A stretch of 64,000 bases of DNA from Flavobacteriales bacterium (GTDB lineage Bacteria; Bacteroidota; Bacteroidia; Flavobacteriales_F; PHOS-HE28): the NCBI GenBank assembly GCA_016710015.1, contig JADJLR010000004.1, forward strand, positions 124,001 through 188,000, given 5' to 3'. The number at the start of each line of letters is the position of its first letter. Within the stretch, counting starts at the first letter, position 1. A program made the translations under genes and the position numbers. The notes beneath the pieces were generated by a model that had not been told where the DNA came from, did not search any database, and saw only the letters and a program-made list of their open reading frames with translations. Positions 8,506 through 16,732 of the stretch are shown one piece after another.

Positions 8506-8536
8506 CAAAGGTAATCATAGAATTTCATTTGTCAAG
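8506..8536 (-). promoter_or_regulatory. Promoter of the sigma-crtI-crtB-idi-phr operon with overlapping inverted repeat
   Basis: On the minus strand TACCTTTG (8513-8506) is an exact match to the Bacteroidota -7 element TAnnTTTG, with a TTG-type -33 element at 8535-8533. They are separated by 19 bases, the expected spacing. An imperfect inverted repeat covers both: CTTAGACAAA (8500-8509, plus strand) and TTTGTCAAG (8528-8536). It is a plausible binding site for the adjacent MerR regulator, which would block both core elements. Confidence 0.65.
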
Positions 8537-8662
8537 CAATCGGTAAAATATGTTCCACAAAAACACGTCCCAAGCATCCGGATCGATCACGAACGCCAGA
8601 GGCGAATGCACGGCTTCGCAGGAAGTGGATCACGACATACACAATGCCGTGGACAGCCGAGG

Positions 8663-9535
8663 CTATTGGAAAGCCTCTCTCAACGAGCGGAGATCGGCCA
8701 CGACCTGTTGCCCTTTGGCCGCTTCAATACCTTCAAGTCGCAGGTCATGGAAGAAGAGCACTTGTTTGGTCGGAAAGTGCTCGTGAAGCTTTCGCAAGAA
8801 CGCATTGATCTCGCCTACATGTTGATGAGAAAGAAAGCCTGTGACGAACACGTTTGGCCGTCGATGGTCCACAACGGCTTGCAAGTCATCGAACGGTACC
8901 GATTGGCCCAGATAGATGGAGTGATGTCCGTGCTTGCGCGCCAAGAAATGGCCGAACAATAAGCCCAGTTCATGCAACTCTCCTTCTGGAAGAAAGAACA
9001 GAATGGTCTTTGGCCGTTCGCGGGTCGCAGGTACCAGTCCATCAATGGCTGCGATCACTTTTTGCCGGATCAGATTGCTGATGAAATGCTCTTGTCCCGG
9101 CTTCACGGCATCGATCTGCCAAAGCACGCCAACGCGATGCAGGAAAGGCTGGATCACATCGAGCATGGTTTGTTCGAACCCACTGCGGAGTATGCTGTTC
9201 CCGATGACCCTCTCGAACCTGGTCTCGTCCAGTTCCGTCATGGCCAGGATCAAATTCTCCACTTGGTCCACCGCTCCACTCTCACTGCTCTCCAACGCTA
9301 GGACATGGGATCGTATAGCAGCATCATTCAGTTTCGCGATGCGAGAGATCTTGAACCCGTTGTCATTCAGTAACGAGATGTTCAGGAGCTTGCGCAGGTC
9401 CTCGTCCGAATAGAACCGGATGTTCGTGTCCGTCCGGGCGGGACTAAGCAGTCCATACCGCTTTTCCCAGATCCGGATCGTGTGCGCTTTTACACGGCTG
9501 AGCTTCTCAAGGTCCTTGATCGAGTACGTCCCCAT
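8663..9535 (-). CDS. MerR-family regulator with B12-binding domain (CarH/LitR-like photoreceptor)
   Basis: This 290-residue regulator has a MerR winged helix at residues 1-70 (YSIKDLEKLSRVKAHTIRIWEKRYGLL). A four-helix bundle and Rossmann-type cobalamin domain follow. Light-sensing hallmarks are visible: W139 and the E149-H150 pair in the bundle, and E186-x-H188-x-x-G191, where the His would be the lower ligand of adenosylcobalamin. In CarH/LitR proteins, dark tetramers repress and light releases them. Later B12 motifs (SxL and GG) are degenerate here, so actual B12 binding is inferred. A weak -7 match (GATCTTTG, 9595-9588 on the minus strand) lies upstream. It is followed by 154-187 bases holding the crt promoter. 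Confidence 0.92.
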   Translation of the reverse strand: MGTYSIKDLEKLSRVKAHTIRIWEKRYGLLSPARTDTNIRFYSDEDLRKLLNISLLNDNGFKISRIAKLNDAAIRSHVLALESSESGAVDQVENLILAMTELDETRFERVIGNSILRSGFEQTMLDVIQPFLHRVGVLWQIDAVKPGQEHFISNLIRQKVIAAIDGLVPATRERPKTILFFLPEGELHELGLLFGHFLARKHGHHSIYLGQSVPFDDLQAVVDHRRPNVFVTGFLSHQHVGEINAFLRKLHEHFPTKQVLFFHDLRLEGIEAAKGQQVVADLRSLREAFQ

Positions 9536-9612
9536 AGGTCAGTGTATGCTTAACGCATGGAACGGCATTCTGTTCGATCCATAACAACAAAGATCGTACA
9601 TATTTGAGAAGG

Positions 9613-10623
9613 TCACTTTTCTTCCAGCTTCTCGATCCGCTCAACGATCTGCTCCAAGTTCCTGAAATGGATGTAGCTCTTTCGGTACTTGCTGGCCTCC
9701 CAAGCTGGGGAACCCATATAACTTTCACCTGCTTTCGTATTCTTACTGATCCCGCTCTGCGCCGCGACGACCGTACCATCGGCGATCTTCAGGTGACCAA
9801 TGACCCCCACTTGTCCGCTGAACATGCAGTTCTTACCGATCTTGGTGGAACCGGCTACCACACCACCGGCCGCGTAGTACGTGTTCTCACCCACCTCCAC
9901 GTTGTGTGCGATGTGGATCAAGTTGTCGAATTTGACACCCTTGCGGAGGATCGTAGAACCCAACGTAGCACGATCGATGGCACAGTTCGCACCGATCTCC
10001 ACATCATCCTCCAGCACCACGTTCCCGATCTGCGGGATCTTTTGTCCACCATCCGGACCGGTTGCGAAACGGAATCCGTCGCTGCCCAATACGGTGCCGC
10101 TATGGATGATGCAGTTCTTCCCGATCACGCAGTCCGAATAGATCTTCACGCCAGCGAAAAGTGTCGTGTTGTCACCGATCGTCACGTTGTCGCCCAGATA
10201 GCACTGCGGGTAGATCTTCACGTTATTGCCCAGGATCACGTTCTCACCGATGTAGGCCAGAGCTCCCACGTAGCAGTCAGCGCCCAGCGTGGCGCTCTCC
10301 GCAATAGCGGCTTGTGTTGAAGTACCCTTCTTGTCCAACTTGATCGTGTTGTACATCTCCAACACCTTTGCGAAGGCACCCTGTGCATCGACTACACGCA
10401 CCAAGGTGGTCTTCACCGGAGCGGTCAAAGCATGATCCTTCCCGATGATGACCACGGAAGCGGTGGTGTCGTACACATACTGCGTGTAGGCCGGGTTGGC
10501 CAGGAAGGAAAGCGATCCCGCTCCGCCTTCCTCGATCTTCGAGAGTTTCGTTACCGAAGCGTTGGCGTCTCCTTCAACGGTGCCTTGCAGCAGCTGGGCG
10601 ATCTGGGTGGCGGTGAATTGCAT
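9613..10623 (-). CDS. lpxD: UDP-3-O-acylglucosamine N-acyltransferase
   Basis: This 336-residue enzyme transfers a 3-hydroxyacyl chain to UDP-3-O-acylglucosamine in lipid A synthesis. The N-terminal domain opens with FTATQIAQLLQGTVEGD and contains GSLSFLANPAY. The middle is a left-handed beta-helix of hexapeptide repeats ([LIV]GxNxx), including the active-site HIAHNVEVGENT segment. The C-terminal helix carries RNLEQIVERIEKLE. It is a solitary gene here, not next to lpxA/lpxB. Upstream, TACCTTTC (10648-10641 on the minus strand) resembles the -7 element. Confidence 0.95.
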   Translation of the reverse strand: MQFTATQIAQLLQGTVEGDANASVTKLSKIEEGGAGSLSFLANPAYTQYVYDTTASVVIIGKDHALTAPVKTTLVRVVDAQGAFAKVLEMYNTIKLDKKGTSTQAAIAESATLGADCYVGALAYIGENVILGNNVKIYPQCYLGDNVTIGDNTTLFAGVKIYSDCVIGKNCIIHSGTVLGSDGFRFATGPDGGQKIPQIGNVVLEDDVEIGANCAIDRATLGSTILRKGVKFDNLIHIAHNVEVGENTYYAAGGVVAGSTKIGKNCMFSGQVGVIGHLKIADGTVVAAQSGISKNTKAGESYMGSPAWEASKYRKSYIHFRNLEQIVERIEKLEEK

Positions 10624-10658
10624 GGTTCGCTGGATTGGCGGAAAGGTAGCGGTGGATG

Positions 10659-10666
10659 TAACTTCG
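10659..10666 (+). promoter_or_regulatory. Candidate -7 element of the vapBC-type operon
   Basis: TAACTTCG lies only 4 bases before the antitoxin ATG, so the mRNA would be leaderless or nearly so. It matches TAnnTTTG except T to C at position 7, a variant seen repeatedly in this window. No convincing -33 element was found. Confidence 0.4.
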
Positions 10667-10670
10667 TAGC

Positions 10671-10883
10671 ATGGCCAGCAAGGATCAATACATCCAGATC
10701 TCTTCGTTACCCGAGGATATCAGGAAGCAGGTGGTCGAGTTCATCGAGTTCCTGATGAAACGGAGGAACCGTGAACCGGAGAAACCCGAGAAGAAGCGTG
10801 TGGCTGGTTTGATGAAAGGGGAGATCCATGTACCCGATGATTTCGACGAACCCCTTGACGACTTCAAGGAGTACATGAAATGA
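10671..10883 (+). CDS. DUF2281-type antitoxin (VapB-like)
   Basis: This 70-residue protein opens with a short beta/helix segment (YIQISSLPEDIRKQVVEFIEFLM), typical of DUF2281 antitoxins that pair with PIN toxins. A charged linker follows, then a C-terminal tail (HVPDDFDEPLDDFKEYMK) suited to wrapping the toxin active site. Its stop overlaps the toxin start by ATGA, the usual arrangement for type II toxin-antitoxin pairs. It probably represses its own promoter, but no operator was identified. Confidence 0.88.
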   Translation: MASKDQYIQISSLPEDIRKQVVEFIEFLMKRRNREPEKPEKKRVAGLMKGEIHVPDDFDEPLDDFKEYMK

Positions 10884-11266
10884 CGGTTCTGCTCGACACT
10901 CATGTCCTTCTTTGGTTCCAAGGTCTCGATCGCCGTTTATCAACGGATGTCCGGAATAGGATCGAAACGGGTCCGGAACGCTATTTCGTGAGCCAAGTCT
11001 CCTTATGGGAGATAGCGATCAAACACTCCATTGGTAAACTTCCATTGGACCGGGACCTATCGACCACCTTCGCCAAGGTCGAAGAAGCGGGCTTCGAGAT
11101 CCTTTCACTTCGCACTAAGCATATCGTCGAAGTCTCCACCCTTCCCCTCCACCACCGTGACCCGTTCGATCGCATGTTGATCGCGCAGGCCAAGGCGGAG
11201 GGCATGCAACTACTCACCGTCGACCCGCACTTCAAGCTCTACGACGTGCCTTTGCTCGATCTTTGA
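10880..11266 (+). CDS. vapC: PIN-domain toxin ribonuclease (VapC-like)
   Basis: This 128-residue protein is a complete PIN domain. Acidic residues expected to bind Mg2+ are visible: D6 in LLDTHVLLW, the Glu in SLWEIAIK near 45, and the aspartates of HHRDPFDRMLIAQA near 95-100, with a final TVDPHF. VapC toxins cleave tRNA or rRNA when the antitoxin is degraded; the RNA target here cannot be told. It is translated with the DUF2281 antitoxin and ends only 6 bases before uvrC, so toxin and DNA repair gene may share transcripts. Confidence 0.92.
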   Translation: MTVLLDTHVLLWFQGLDRRLSTDVRNRIETGPERYFVSQVSLWEIAIKHSIGKLPLDRDLSTTFAKVEEAGFEILSLRTKHIVEVSTLPLHHRDPFDRMLIAQAKAEGMQLLTVDPHFKLYDVPLLDL

Positions 11267-11272
11267 GCACCC

Positions 11273-13075
11273 ATGCCCGACCTCGACGTCCGTGAGAAAG
11301 TGAAGCTGCTTCCCCATCAGCCAGGGGTCTATCAGTTCTTCGATAGCGAGGGCGTCATCATCTATATCGGCAAAGCCAAGGACCTGCGGAACCGGGTCGG
11401 CAGCTACTTCAACAAGCTGAAATTCGAGACCGGAAAGACCGCCAAGCTCGTATCCAAGATCACGGACCTGAAGGTGATCGTGGTCGAGACCGAGTTCGAC
11501 GCACTCCTTCTCGAGAACTCGCTCATCAAGCAGCATCAGCCGCGCTACAACGTGATGCTCAAGGACGACAAGAGCTACCCTTGGATCCGTATTCGCAACG
11601 AGCGCTTTCCACGCGTGGAAGGCATGCGCAACCCGGAGAAGGACGGCTCGGAATACTATGGCCCGTACGCCAGCGCGCGTGTGATGAAGACCGTGGTGGA
11701 GCTGGTGAACCGCATGTACAAACTGCGGAACTGCAACTACGACCTGAGCAAGAAGAACGTGGAAAAGGGCAAGTACAAGCGCTGCCTGGAATACCACATG
11801 GGCAATTGCAAAGGGCCATGCGAAGGCTTGGTGGAGGAGGCGAACTACGACGCGGACATCAAGGTGATCCGGCAGATCGTGCGCGGCCGTATCCGGGGTG
11901 TCTCCAACCTCTTGAAGGAGGAGATGCTCCAACGCGCCGAAGCGCTCGACTTCGAAGGCGCCGAAGTGCTGAAGGTGCAGGTGGAACAGTTGGATCGCTA
12001 CCGCGCCAAGAACACCATCGTGCATGCCGACATCGGTGACGTGGATGTGTTCAGCACGGCCACGGACGGCGGCGGGACATGTGTGAACTACCTGCGCATT
12101 ATCGACGGGGCGGTGATCCACGGCATCACCGTGGAACTGAAACCGAAGCTCGAGGAAACGCAGGCCGAACTGTTGCAGTACGCCATCACTGAACTGCGCG
12201 AGCGCTTCCGCAGCGATGCGCCGGAGATCATCGTTCCCATCGATCCGGAGATCGAGATGCCCGGGGTCTCTTTCACCATTCCTCAACGCGGCGACAAGAA
12301 GTCATTGCTCGACCTGAGCGAACGCAACGCGCGCTACTTCCTGATGGACAAGCGCAAGCAAGAGAAGCTCGTGGACCCCGACGCCGCGACGAACCGCGTG
12401 CTGGAGCAATTGCAACAGGACCTGCGTCTGAGCGAACTACCGAAGCACATCGAATGCTTCGACAACAGCAACACGCAAGGCACCGATCCGGTCAGCGCGT
12501 GCGTGGTGTTCAAGGACGCCAAGCCGAGCAAGCGGGACTACCGCCATTTCAACATCCGCACAGTGGAAGGACCGGACGATTTCGCCAGCATGGAAGAGGC
12601 CGTGGAGCGGCGTTACAGCCGTCTGGTGACCGAAGGCGAACCACTGCCCCAGTTGATCGTGATCGATGGCGGCAAGGGCCAGTTGAGCGCTGCCATGAAC
12701 GCGATGGAGCGATTGGGGTTAAGGGGAAAGGTCGCTGTGATCGGCATCACGAAGAAGTTGGAGGAGATCTACTTCCCCGGCGACCCCTACCCTTTGCACA
12801 TCGACAAACGCAGCAGCAGCCTGCGTGTTATTCAACACATGCGCAACGAGGCGCACCGCTTCGGCATCACGCACCATCGCGGCAAGCGTAGCAAGCGTGT
12901 GATCAAGACCGGGTTGGAGGAGATCCCCGGCATCGGACCGGGCACGGCGCAGAAGCTCCTCACACGTTTTGGAAGCATCAAGGGCGTGAAGGAGGCCGAG
13001 CCACAAGACGTGATCGCCGAGGTCGGCGCGAAGAAGGCGGAGGTGGTGTTGAAGGCGTTGATGACGGCAGAGTAA
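11273..13075 (+). CDS. uvrC: Excinuclease ABC subunit C
   Basis: This 600-residue nuclease makes the dual incisions of nucleotide excision repair with UvrA and UvrB. A GIY-YIG domain occupies roughly residues 14-95 (PGVYQFFDSEGVIIYIGKAK). A cysteine-containing segment (LEYHMGNCKGPCEG), the UvrB-interaction UVR motif near 200-240, the RNase H-like second nuclease with ECFDNSNTQGTDPV and VIDGGKGQLSAA, and C-terminal helix-hairpin-helix repeats (LEEIPGIGPGTAQKLL) follow in the standard order. It starts 6 bases after the PIN toxin gene. Full length for the family. Confidence 0.97.
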   Translation: MPDLDVREKVKLLPHQPGVYQFFDSEGVIIYIGKAKDLRNRVGSYFNKLKFETGKTAKLVSKITDLKVIVVETEFDALLLENSLIKQHQPRYNVMLKDDKSYPWIRIRNERFPRVEGMRNPEKDGSEYYGPYASARVMKTVVELVNRMYKLRNCNYDLSKKNVEKGKYKRCLEYHMGNCKGPCEGLVEEANYDADIKVIRQIVRGRIRGVSNLLKEEMLQRAEALDFEGAEVLKVQVEQLDRYRAKNTIVHADIGDVDVFSTATDGGGTCVNYLRIIDGAVIHGITVELKPKLEETQAELLQYAITELRERFRSDAPEIIVPIDPEIEMPGVSFTIPQRGDKKSLLDLSERNARYFLMDKRKQEKLVDPDAATNRVLEQLQQDLRLSELPKHIECFDNSNTQGTDPVSACVVFKDAKPSKRDYRHFNIRTVEGPDDFASMEEAVERRYSRLVTEGEPLPQLIVIDGGKGQLSAAMNAMERLGLRGKVAVIGITKKLEEIYFPGDPYPLHIDKRSSSLRVIQHMRNEAHRFGITHHRGKRSKRVIKTGLEEIPGIGPGTAQKLLTRFGSIKGVKEAEPQDVIAEVGAKKAEVVLKALMTAE

Positions 13076-13190
13076 GCGGCTCCAAGCGTTCTATTTCCAG
13101 ATCGAAGCTCAGCCGGAAGGTCTTTTGCTTTCGGCAACCGGTATCTCCTCATTTCGATCAGCCTAGATTCGCCTCATCGAGCCATCCGCT

Positions 13191-15863
13191 ATGCGAATTG
13201 AAACCCTATTCATCGCCCTGTTCCTTTGGTCCTTCGCCCATGCGCAAGTGTGGCACGCGCAAGAGGTCACTACGATGGGCGGCATCTTGGATGACTCGTA
13301 CACTGCCGTGAAACCCCTGCCAACCGGAGGGGAGGTCCTTGGTGGGTACATCTCGGGCACTGTGGATCTTGGCCCCGGCACCCAGGTCTCGGCACCTGGT
13401 GGGGGTGCTGCAAATTTTATTGGCAAACGAGACGGGGCCAACAATTGGGACTGGGTCAAGGTGTTCGGTTCCTCTTTGATCAACGGCAGTTTCGGCATTG
13501 ACCTTGCCCTTGGCGGTGAGATACGTGTTTCAATGTCCGTGGATGCGAACACACAGTTTGACGGGCAACCTATTGGAGCCACTGAGCCGGCCTTGGCCAA
13601 CCTCAAACTGAACCCCACGGACGGGTCACTGATCGATGCATTCTTTATTCCCGCCGAGCAGGCATTCGCTTACCAAAAGGTGTTGGCATCGGGAAATGTG
13701 TTGATCATAGGTGCACCGGACCCCGATTTTCCGGGTTTCGTCAACATTCCGAATGGTCCAAGCTTCACCACTGCGGGCCAACCATTCATCGTCTGTCTCG
13801 ACCCTGATGGTCAGTACTTGTGGAGCACCGAGTTGGTAGGTGCGGCAGAATGGATCTACCCATATCCGGTCGAGCTTCCAAATGGCGACCTCGTTTTCAA
13901 CATCGTGTATAGTGAAGATGGCTGCGAGGTGTTCGGGGAAACATTCGACCCACCGCTCAACTTCGACCCCTCCGCACCCAACGTCTATGGATTGATCCGG
14001 GTGTCCGCTGCCGGAGAGGCGCTATGGACGATCCAGCCCACCAATACTTCTGCAGGTTACTTGTCCTCCGCAGTGATAAGCACTACCCCGACAGGAGGCG
14101 TTCAGCTACTGGCCCAAATAACCGATGCGATCACCTTGGGTGGAACCAATGTTAGCGGGAACGGGCAATTGAGGATCATGGTACATGGCGATGGTACTGT
14201 TCAATCCTTCCAACAATTGGAAACAAGCAATGTGATCTTCGGTCACGCCAAAACAATGGCGGACGGGTCTTCAGTAGTGCTAGGCCAGTTCTACGATTAC
14301 TTCGACCTAGGCTCCACGCCTCCCTTTGGTGGCATTTCCGTTGAGGTGTCGGACTATGAGCCTGTATTCATTGCCGGAATGAATGCAGCAGGTAATTGGA
14401 CATGGGCGTATACCATGGTTGCAGAGAACTACGATTGGTCGGTCGGTATCAACGCAGATGCTGAAGACCGGGTCTACCTCAACGGATCCTATACTTCTGT
14501 AACCACCTTCGGAGGAACTCCTCTTCCCCAACCCTTCAGTGGCAGGGATGCTTTTCTGTTGAAGTTTGCTCCCACCTGCATGGCGGCTACGGCAACGAAC
14601 GTGTTGCCAGCGGCCTGTCCATTCGCCAGCAATGGTTCGCTGGGGCTGATCGTTCAGGGCGGGGTCGCTCCGTACTCCACCTTGTGGGATGATGGCAGCA
14701 CCGCCTCGCTCCGGCAGGATCTATCAAGCGGCATCCACAACGTGGTGATCAACGATAGCGATACATGCAGTGCTGAATTGACGGTATACGTACCCGGGCC
14801 ACTTTCGGGTACGGGTCAGGACTTGACCGGAGCCGCTTTCCCGCTACCGTACTTCCGGCCCGGCGTCCCGACCGACATGCTCGCCGCCGTCATTGAACAA
14901 GGTTGCGCCGAAGTCGCTGCTCAATTCCGAATGGTGCTCGACCCTATGGTGAGTTACGTATCCGGGCTTGGACCAACGGACATGATCAATGGCGATACCG
15001 TGTTGTTGGACATGGGCGTTGTTGAACCGGCCTCGATCCTACCAGTAAGGTCCATCGTCCTGGAAACCGATGTTGCCGCGCAGATCGGCGATTCGGTTTG
15101 CTTTTTGATCACTATTCTACCGGTGCAGAACGACGAGAACCTTGTCGACAACCAACTCGCGCAGTGCTACCCGATAGTGAACTCGTACGACCCCAATGAC
15201 AAGCAAGTAACACCCAAGGGAATTGGACCCGCTGGCACCGTAGCTCCGGAAACCGAGCTAACGTATCTCATCCGTTTCCAGAATACAGGCAACGCACCGG
15301 CCTTCAATGTTCACATTGACGATACGTTGAATACCAACCTCATACTTGGTGACCTGCGCGTGATCGCAAGCAGCCATCCTATGGCATTGGAGATAGTGGG
15401 CGATCACATCCTTCGATTCCGGTTCGACGACATCAATTTGGCCGACAGCCTGCAAGACGAAGCGAACAGCCATGGTTATGTGTTATACAGCATTCCGATC
15501 CGCGACGGACTACCGACCGGAACCATGATCACCAATACGGCCTACATCTATTTCGACCTGAATGCGCCGGTGATCACAAATACGACATTGAACACCATTG
15601 ACGTACTACTGGGTGTGGTACAACACAACAGTGCTTCAAGCATTATGAAGGCATGGCCGAACCCTTTCACACACGCACTTGACCTTTCGTTCCCACCATC
15701 CCCGAATGGGCATGCTGTGCTAGTGACCGACACGCAGGGTAGGGTCGTGCTGCAAAAACGCATCTCCGGAAACACCACGACATTGGACACCTCCGGATGG
15801 GCCGAAGGCGTGTACTTCGTACGGGGGGGTGACCAATGCGTCAGAGTCGTAAAGGTGGATTGA
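13191..15863 (+). CDS. Large secreted protein with DUF7619-like repeat and T9SS sorting domain
   Basis: This 890-residue protein opens with a Sec signal peptide (to about residue 19, SFAHAQ). Residues 20-460 look like a beta-propeller or SBBP-type repeat region that repeatedly describes strands with WDWVKVFG/WTWAYTM-like phrases. A short SprB-like segment (PAACPFASNGSLGLIVQGG) follows. Near 660-800 is a DUF7619/DUF11-like domain (YDPNDKQVTPKG, YLIRFQNTGNAPAFNV, TNTAYIYFDLNAPVITNT). The end (MKAWPNPF to YFVRGGDQ) is a T9SS type A sorting domain. It is an outer-surface or secreted protein of unknown ligand. TAGATTCG at 13164-13171 is a candidate -7 element. Confidence 0.88.
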   Translation: MRIETLFIALFLWSFAHAQVWHAQEVTTMGGILDDSYTAVKPLPTGGEVLGGYISGTVDLGPGTQVSAPGGGAANFIGKRDGANNWDWVKVFGSSLINGSFGIDLALGGEIRVSMSVDANTQFDGQPIGATEPALANLKLNPTDGSLIDAFFIPAEQAFAYQKVLASGNVLIIGAPDPDFPGFVNIPNGPSFTTAGQPFIVCLDPDGQYLWSTELVGAAEWIYPYPVELPNGDLVFNIVYSEDGCEVFGETFDPPLNFDPSAPNVYGLIRVSAAGEALWTIQPTNTSAGYLSSAVISTTPTGGVQLLAQITDAITLGGTNVSGNGQLRIMVHGDGTVQSFQQLETSNVIFGHAKTMADGSSVVLGQFYDYFDLGSTPPFGGISVEVSDYEPVFIAGMNAAGNWTWAYTMVAENYDWSVGINADAEDRVYLNGSYTSVTTFGGTPLPQPFSGRDAFLLKFAPTCMAATATNVLPAACPFASNGSLGLIVQGGVAPYSTLWDDGSTASLRQDLSSGIHNVVINDSDTCSAELTVYVPGPLSGTGQDLTGAAFPLPYFRPGVPTDMLAAVIEQGCAEVAAQFRMVLDPMVSYVSGLGPTDMINGDTVLLDMGVVEPASILPVRSIVLETDVAAQIGDSVCFLITILPVQNDENLVDNQLAQCYPIVNSYDPNDKQVTPKGIGPAGTVAPETELTYLIRFQNTGNAPAFNVHIDDTLNTNLILGDLRVIASSHPMALEIVGDHILRFRFDDINLADSLQDEANSHGYVLYSIPIRDGLPTGTMITNTAYIYFDLNAPVITNTTLNTIDVLLGVVQHNSASSIMKAWPNPFTHALDLSFPPSPNGHAVLVTDTQGRVVLQKRISGNTTTLDTSGWAEGVYFVRGGDQCVRVVKVD

Positions 15864-15966
15864 CCAAAGTTGTGGTGTGGTGCTGGATAGAACGGAGTAG
15901 GTCAGCGCAGGAACGTGTATTGAGCTGCTATACTTAGACCACCGATCCGGCCACTACCTTTCCCAC

Positions 15967-16719
15967 ATGCAGCCCTGCGCCAATTGCGGCCATCCCTTCG
16001 ATAGTGCGTACTGCCCTTCATGCGGACAGAAGCGCGTTCCGCCGGGCATCAAGTTGGGCGAGGTGATCAGCGAATTCGCATCCGGCTTGTTCAATGTGGA
16101 TGCGCCGATCCTGCGCACCTTCCGCGAATTCCTGAAAGGACCCGGGACCTTGACCCGATCGTTCCTCGCAGGCAAACGCGCGTCCTACACGCCACCGGTG
16201 CGCTACTTCCTGTTCGGCATCGCCTACTACTTCATCATGCGCTGGCTGCTGGACTGGAACCCGGTGGATGCGGCGGTGCAGAGCACGACCGGGGCTCCCG
16301 CGATCGAAACACCCGCCATGCAGGTGAACCATTGGATGTCCAACAACGTGAACCTGCTCCTGCCCTTGTGGTTGATGATGATCGCGCTGTTCGACCGCTT
16401 GCTCTTCCCGCGGACTGCCTTGCGCTGGGTGGAACGCCTGGTGCATTACCTCTTCGCAGCAGGGACTTACTTGCTTGCCGCCTCCACGTTGCTGCCGCTG
16501 AACAAACTGTGGCCTACGCTTCAGGTCCTGAACTTCATCATCATCTTTTCCATCATGATCTGGGCAAGTATCTCATTGCACAAGCGGTCGACGTGGAGTG
16601 TTACCAAGGCCGTGGTGATGGTTCCCCTGAGCTTCTGGCTGTATGTGCTGCTGAGCACGGTGCTGGTGGCCCTGATGTTGGGGATCCCTCTGGGCGAGGT
16701 GTTCGTGCGGCCATCTTGA
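15967..16719 (+). CDS. DUF3667 domain membrane protein with N-terminal zinc ribbon
   Basis: The 250-residue product begins with a four-Cys zinc ribbon, C4-x-x-C7 and C16-x-x-C19 (CANCG...CPSCGQ), followed by the DUF3667 region (TFREFLKGPGTLTRSFLAGKRASYTPPVRYFLF). Four to five transmembrane helices follow. This family is common in Bacteroidota, but its function is not known; the ribbon plus membrane anchor might suggest a scaffold or sensor. A TACCTTTC motif (15955-15962) ends 4 bases before the ATG and may be its promoter. Confidence 0.9.
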   Translation: MQPCANCGHPFDSAYCPSCGQKRVPPGIKLGEVISEFASGLFNVDAPILRTFREFLKGPGTLTRSFLAGKRASYTPPVRYFLFGIAYYFIMRWLLDWNPVDAAVQSTTGAPAIETPAMQVNHWMSNNVNLLLPLWLMMIALFDRLLFPRTALRWVERLVHYLFAAGTYLLAASTLLPLNKLWPTLQVLNFIIIFSIMIWASISLHKRSTWSVTKAVVMVPLSFWLYVLLSTVLVALMLGIPLGEVFVRPS

Positions 16720-16732
16720 TGACCCGCTTGCG

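Noticed and set aside
8476..8508. Upstream starts (TTG 8508 and ATG 8493) for the ECF sigma factor
   Set aside because: TTG 8508 lies inside the -7 element TACCTTTG, and ATG 8493 would be at or before the first transcribed bases. ATG 8475 gives a normal sigma-factor N-terminus.
11210..12286. 358-codon minus-strand open frame across uvrC
   Set aside because: It is antisense to well-conserved uvrC codons. Its His/Val/Leu/Asp-rich composition is a mirror of a GC-rich coding strand, with no recognisable domain.
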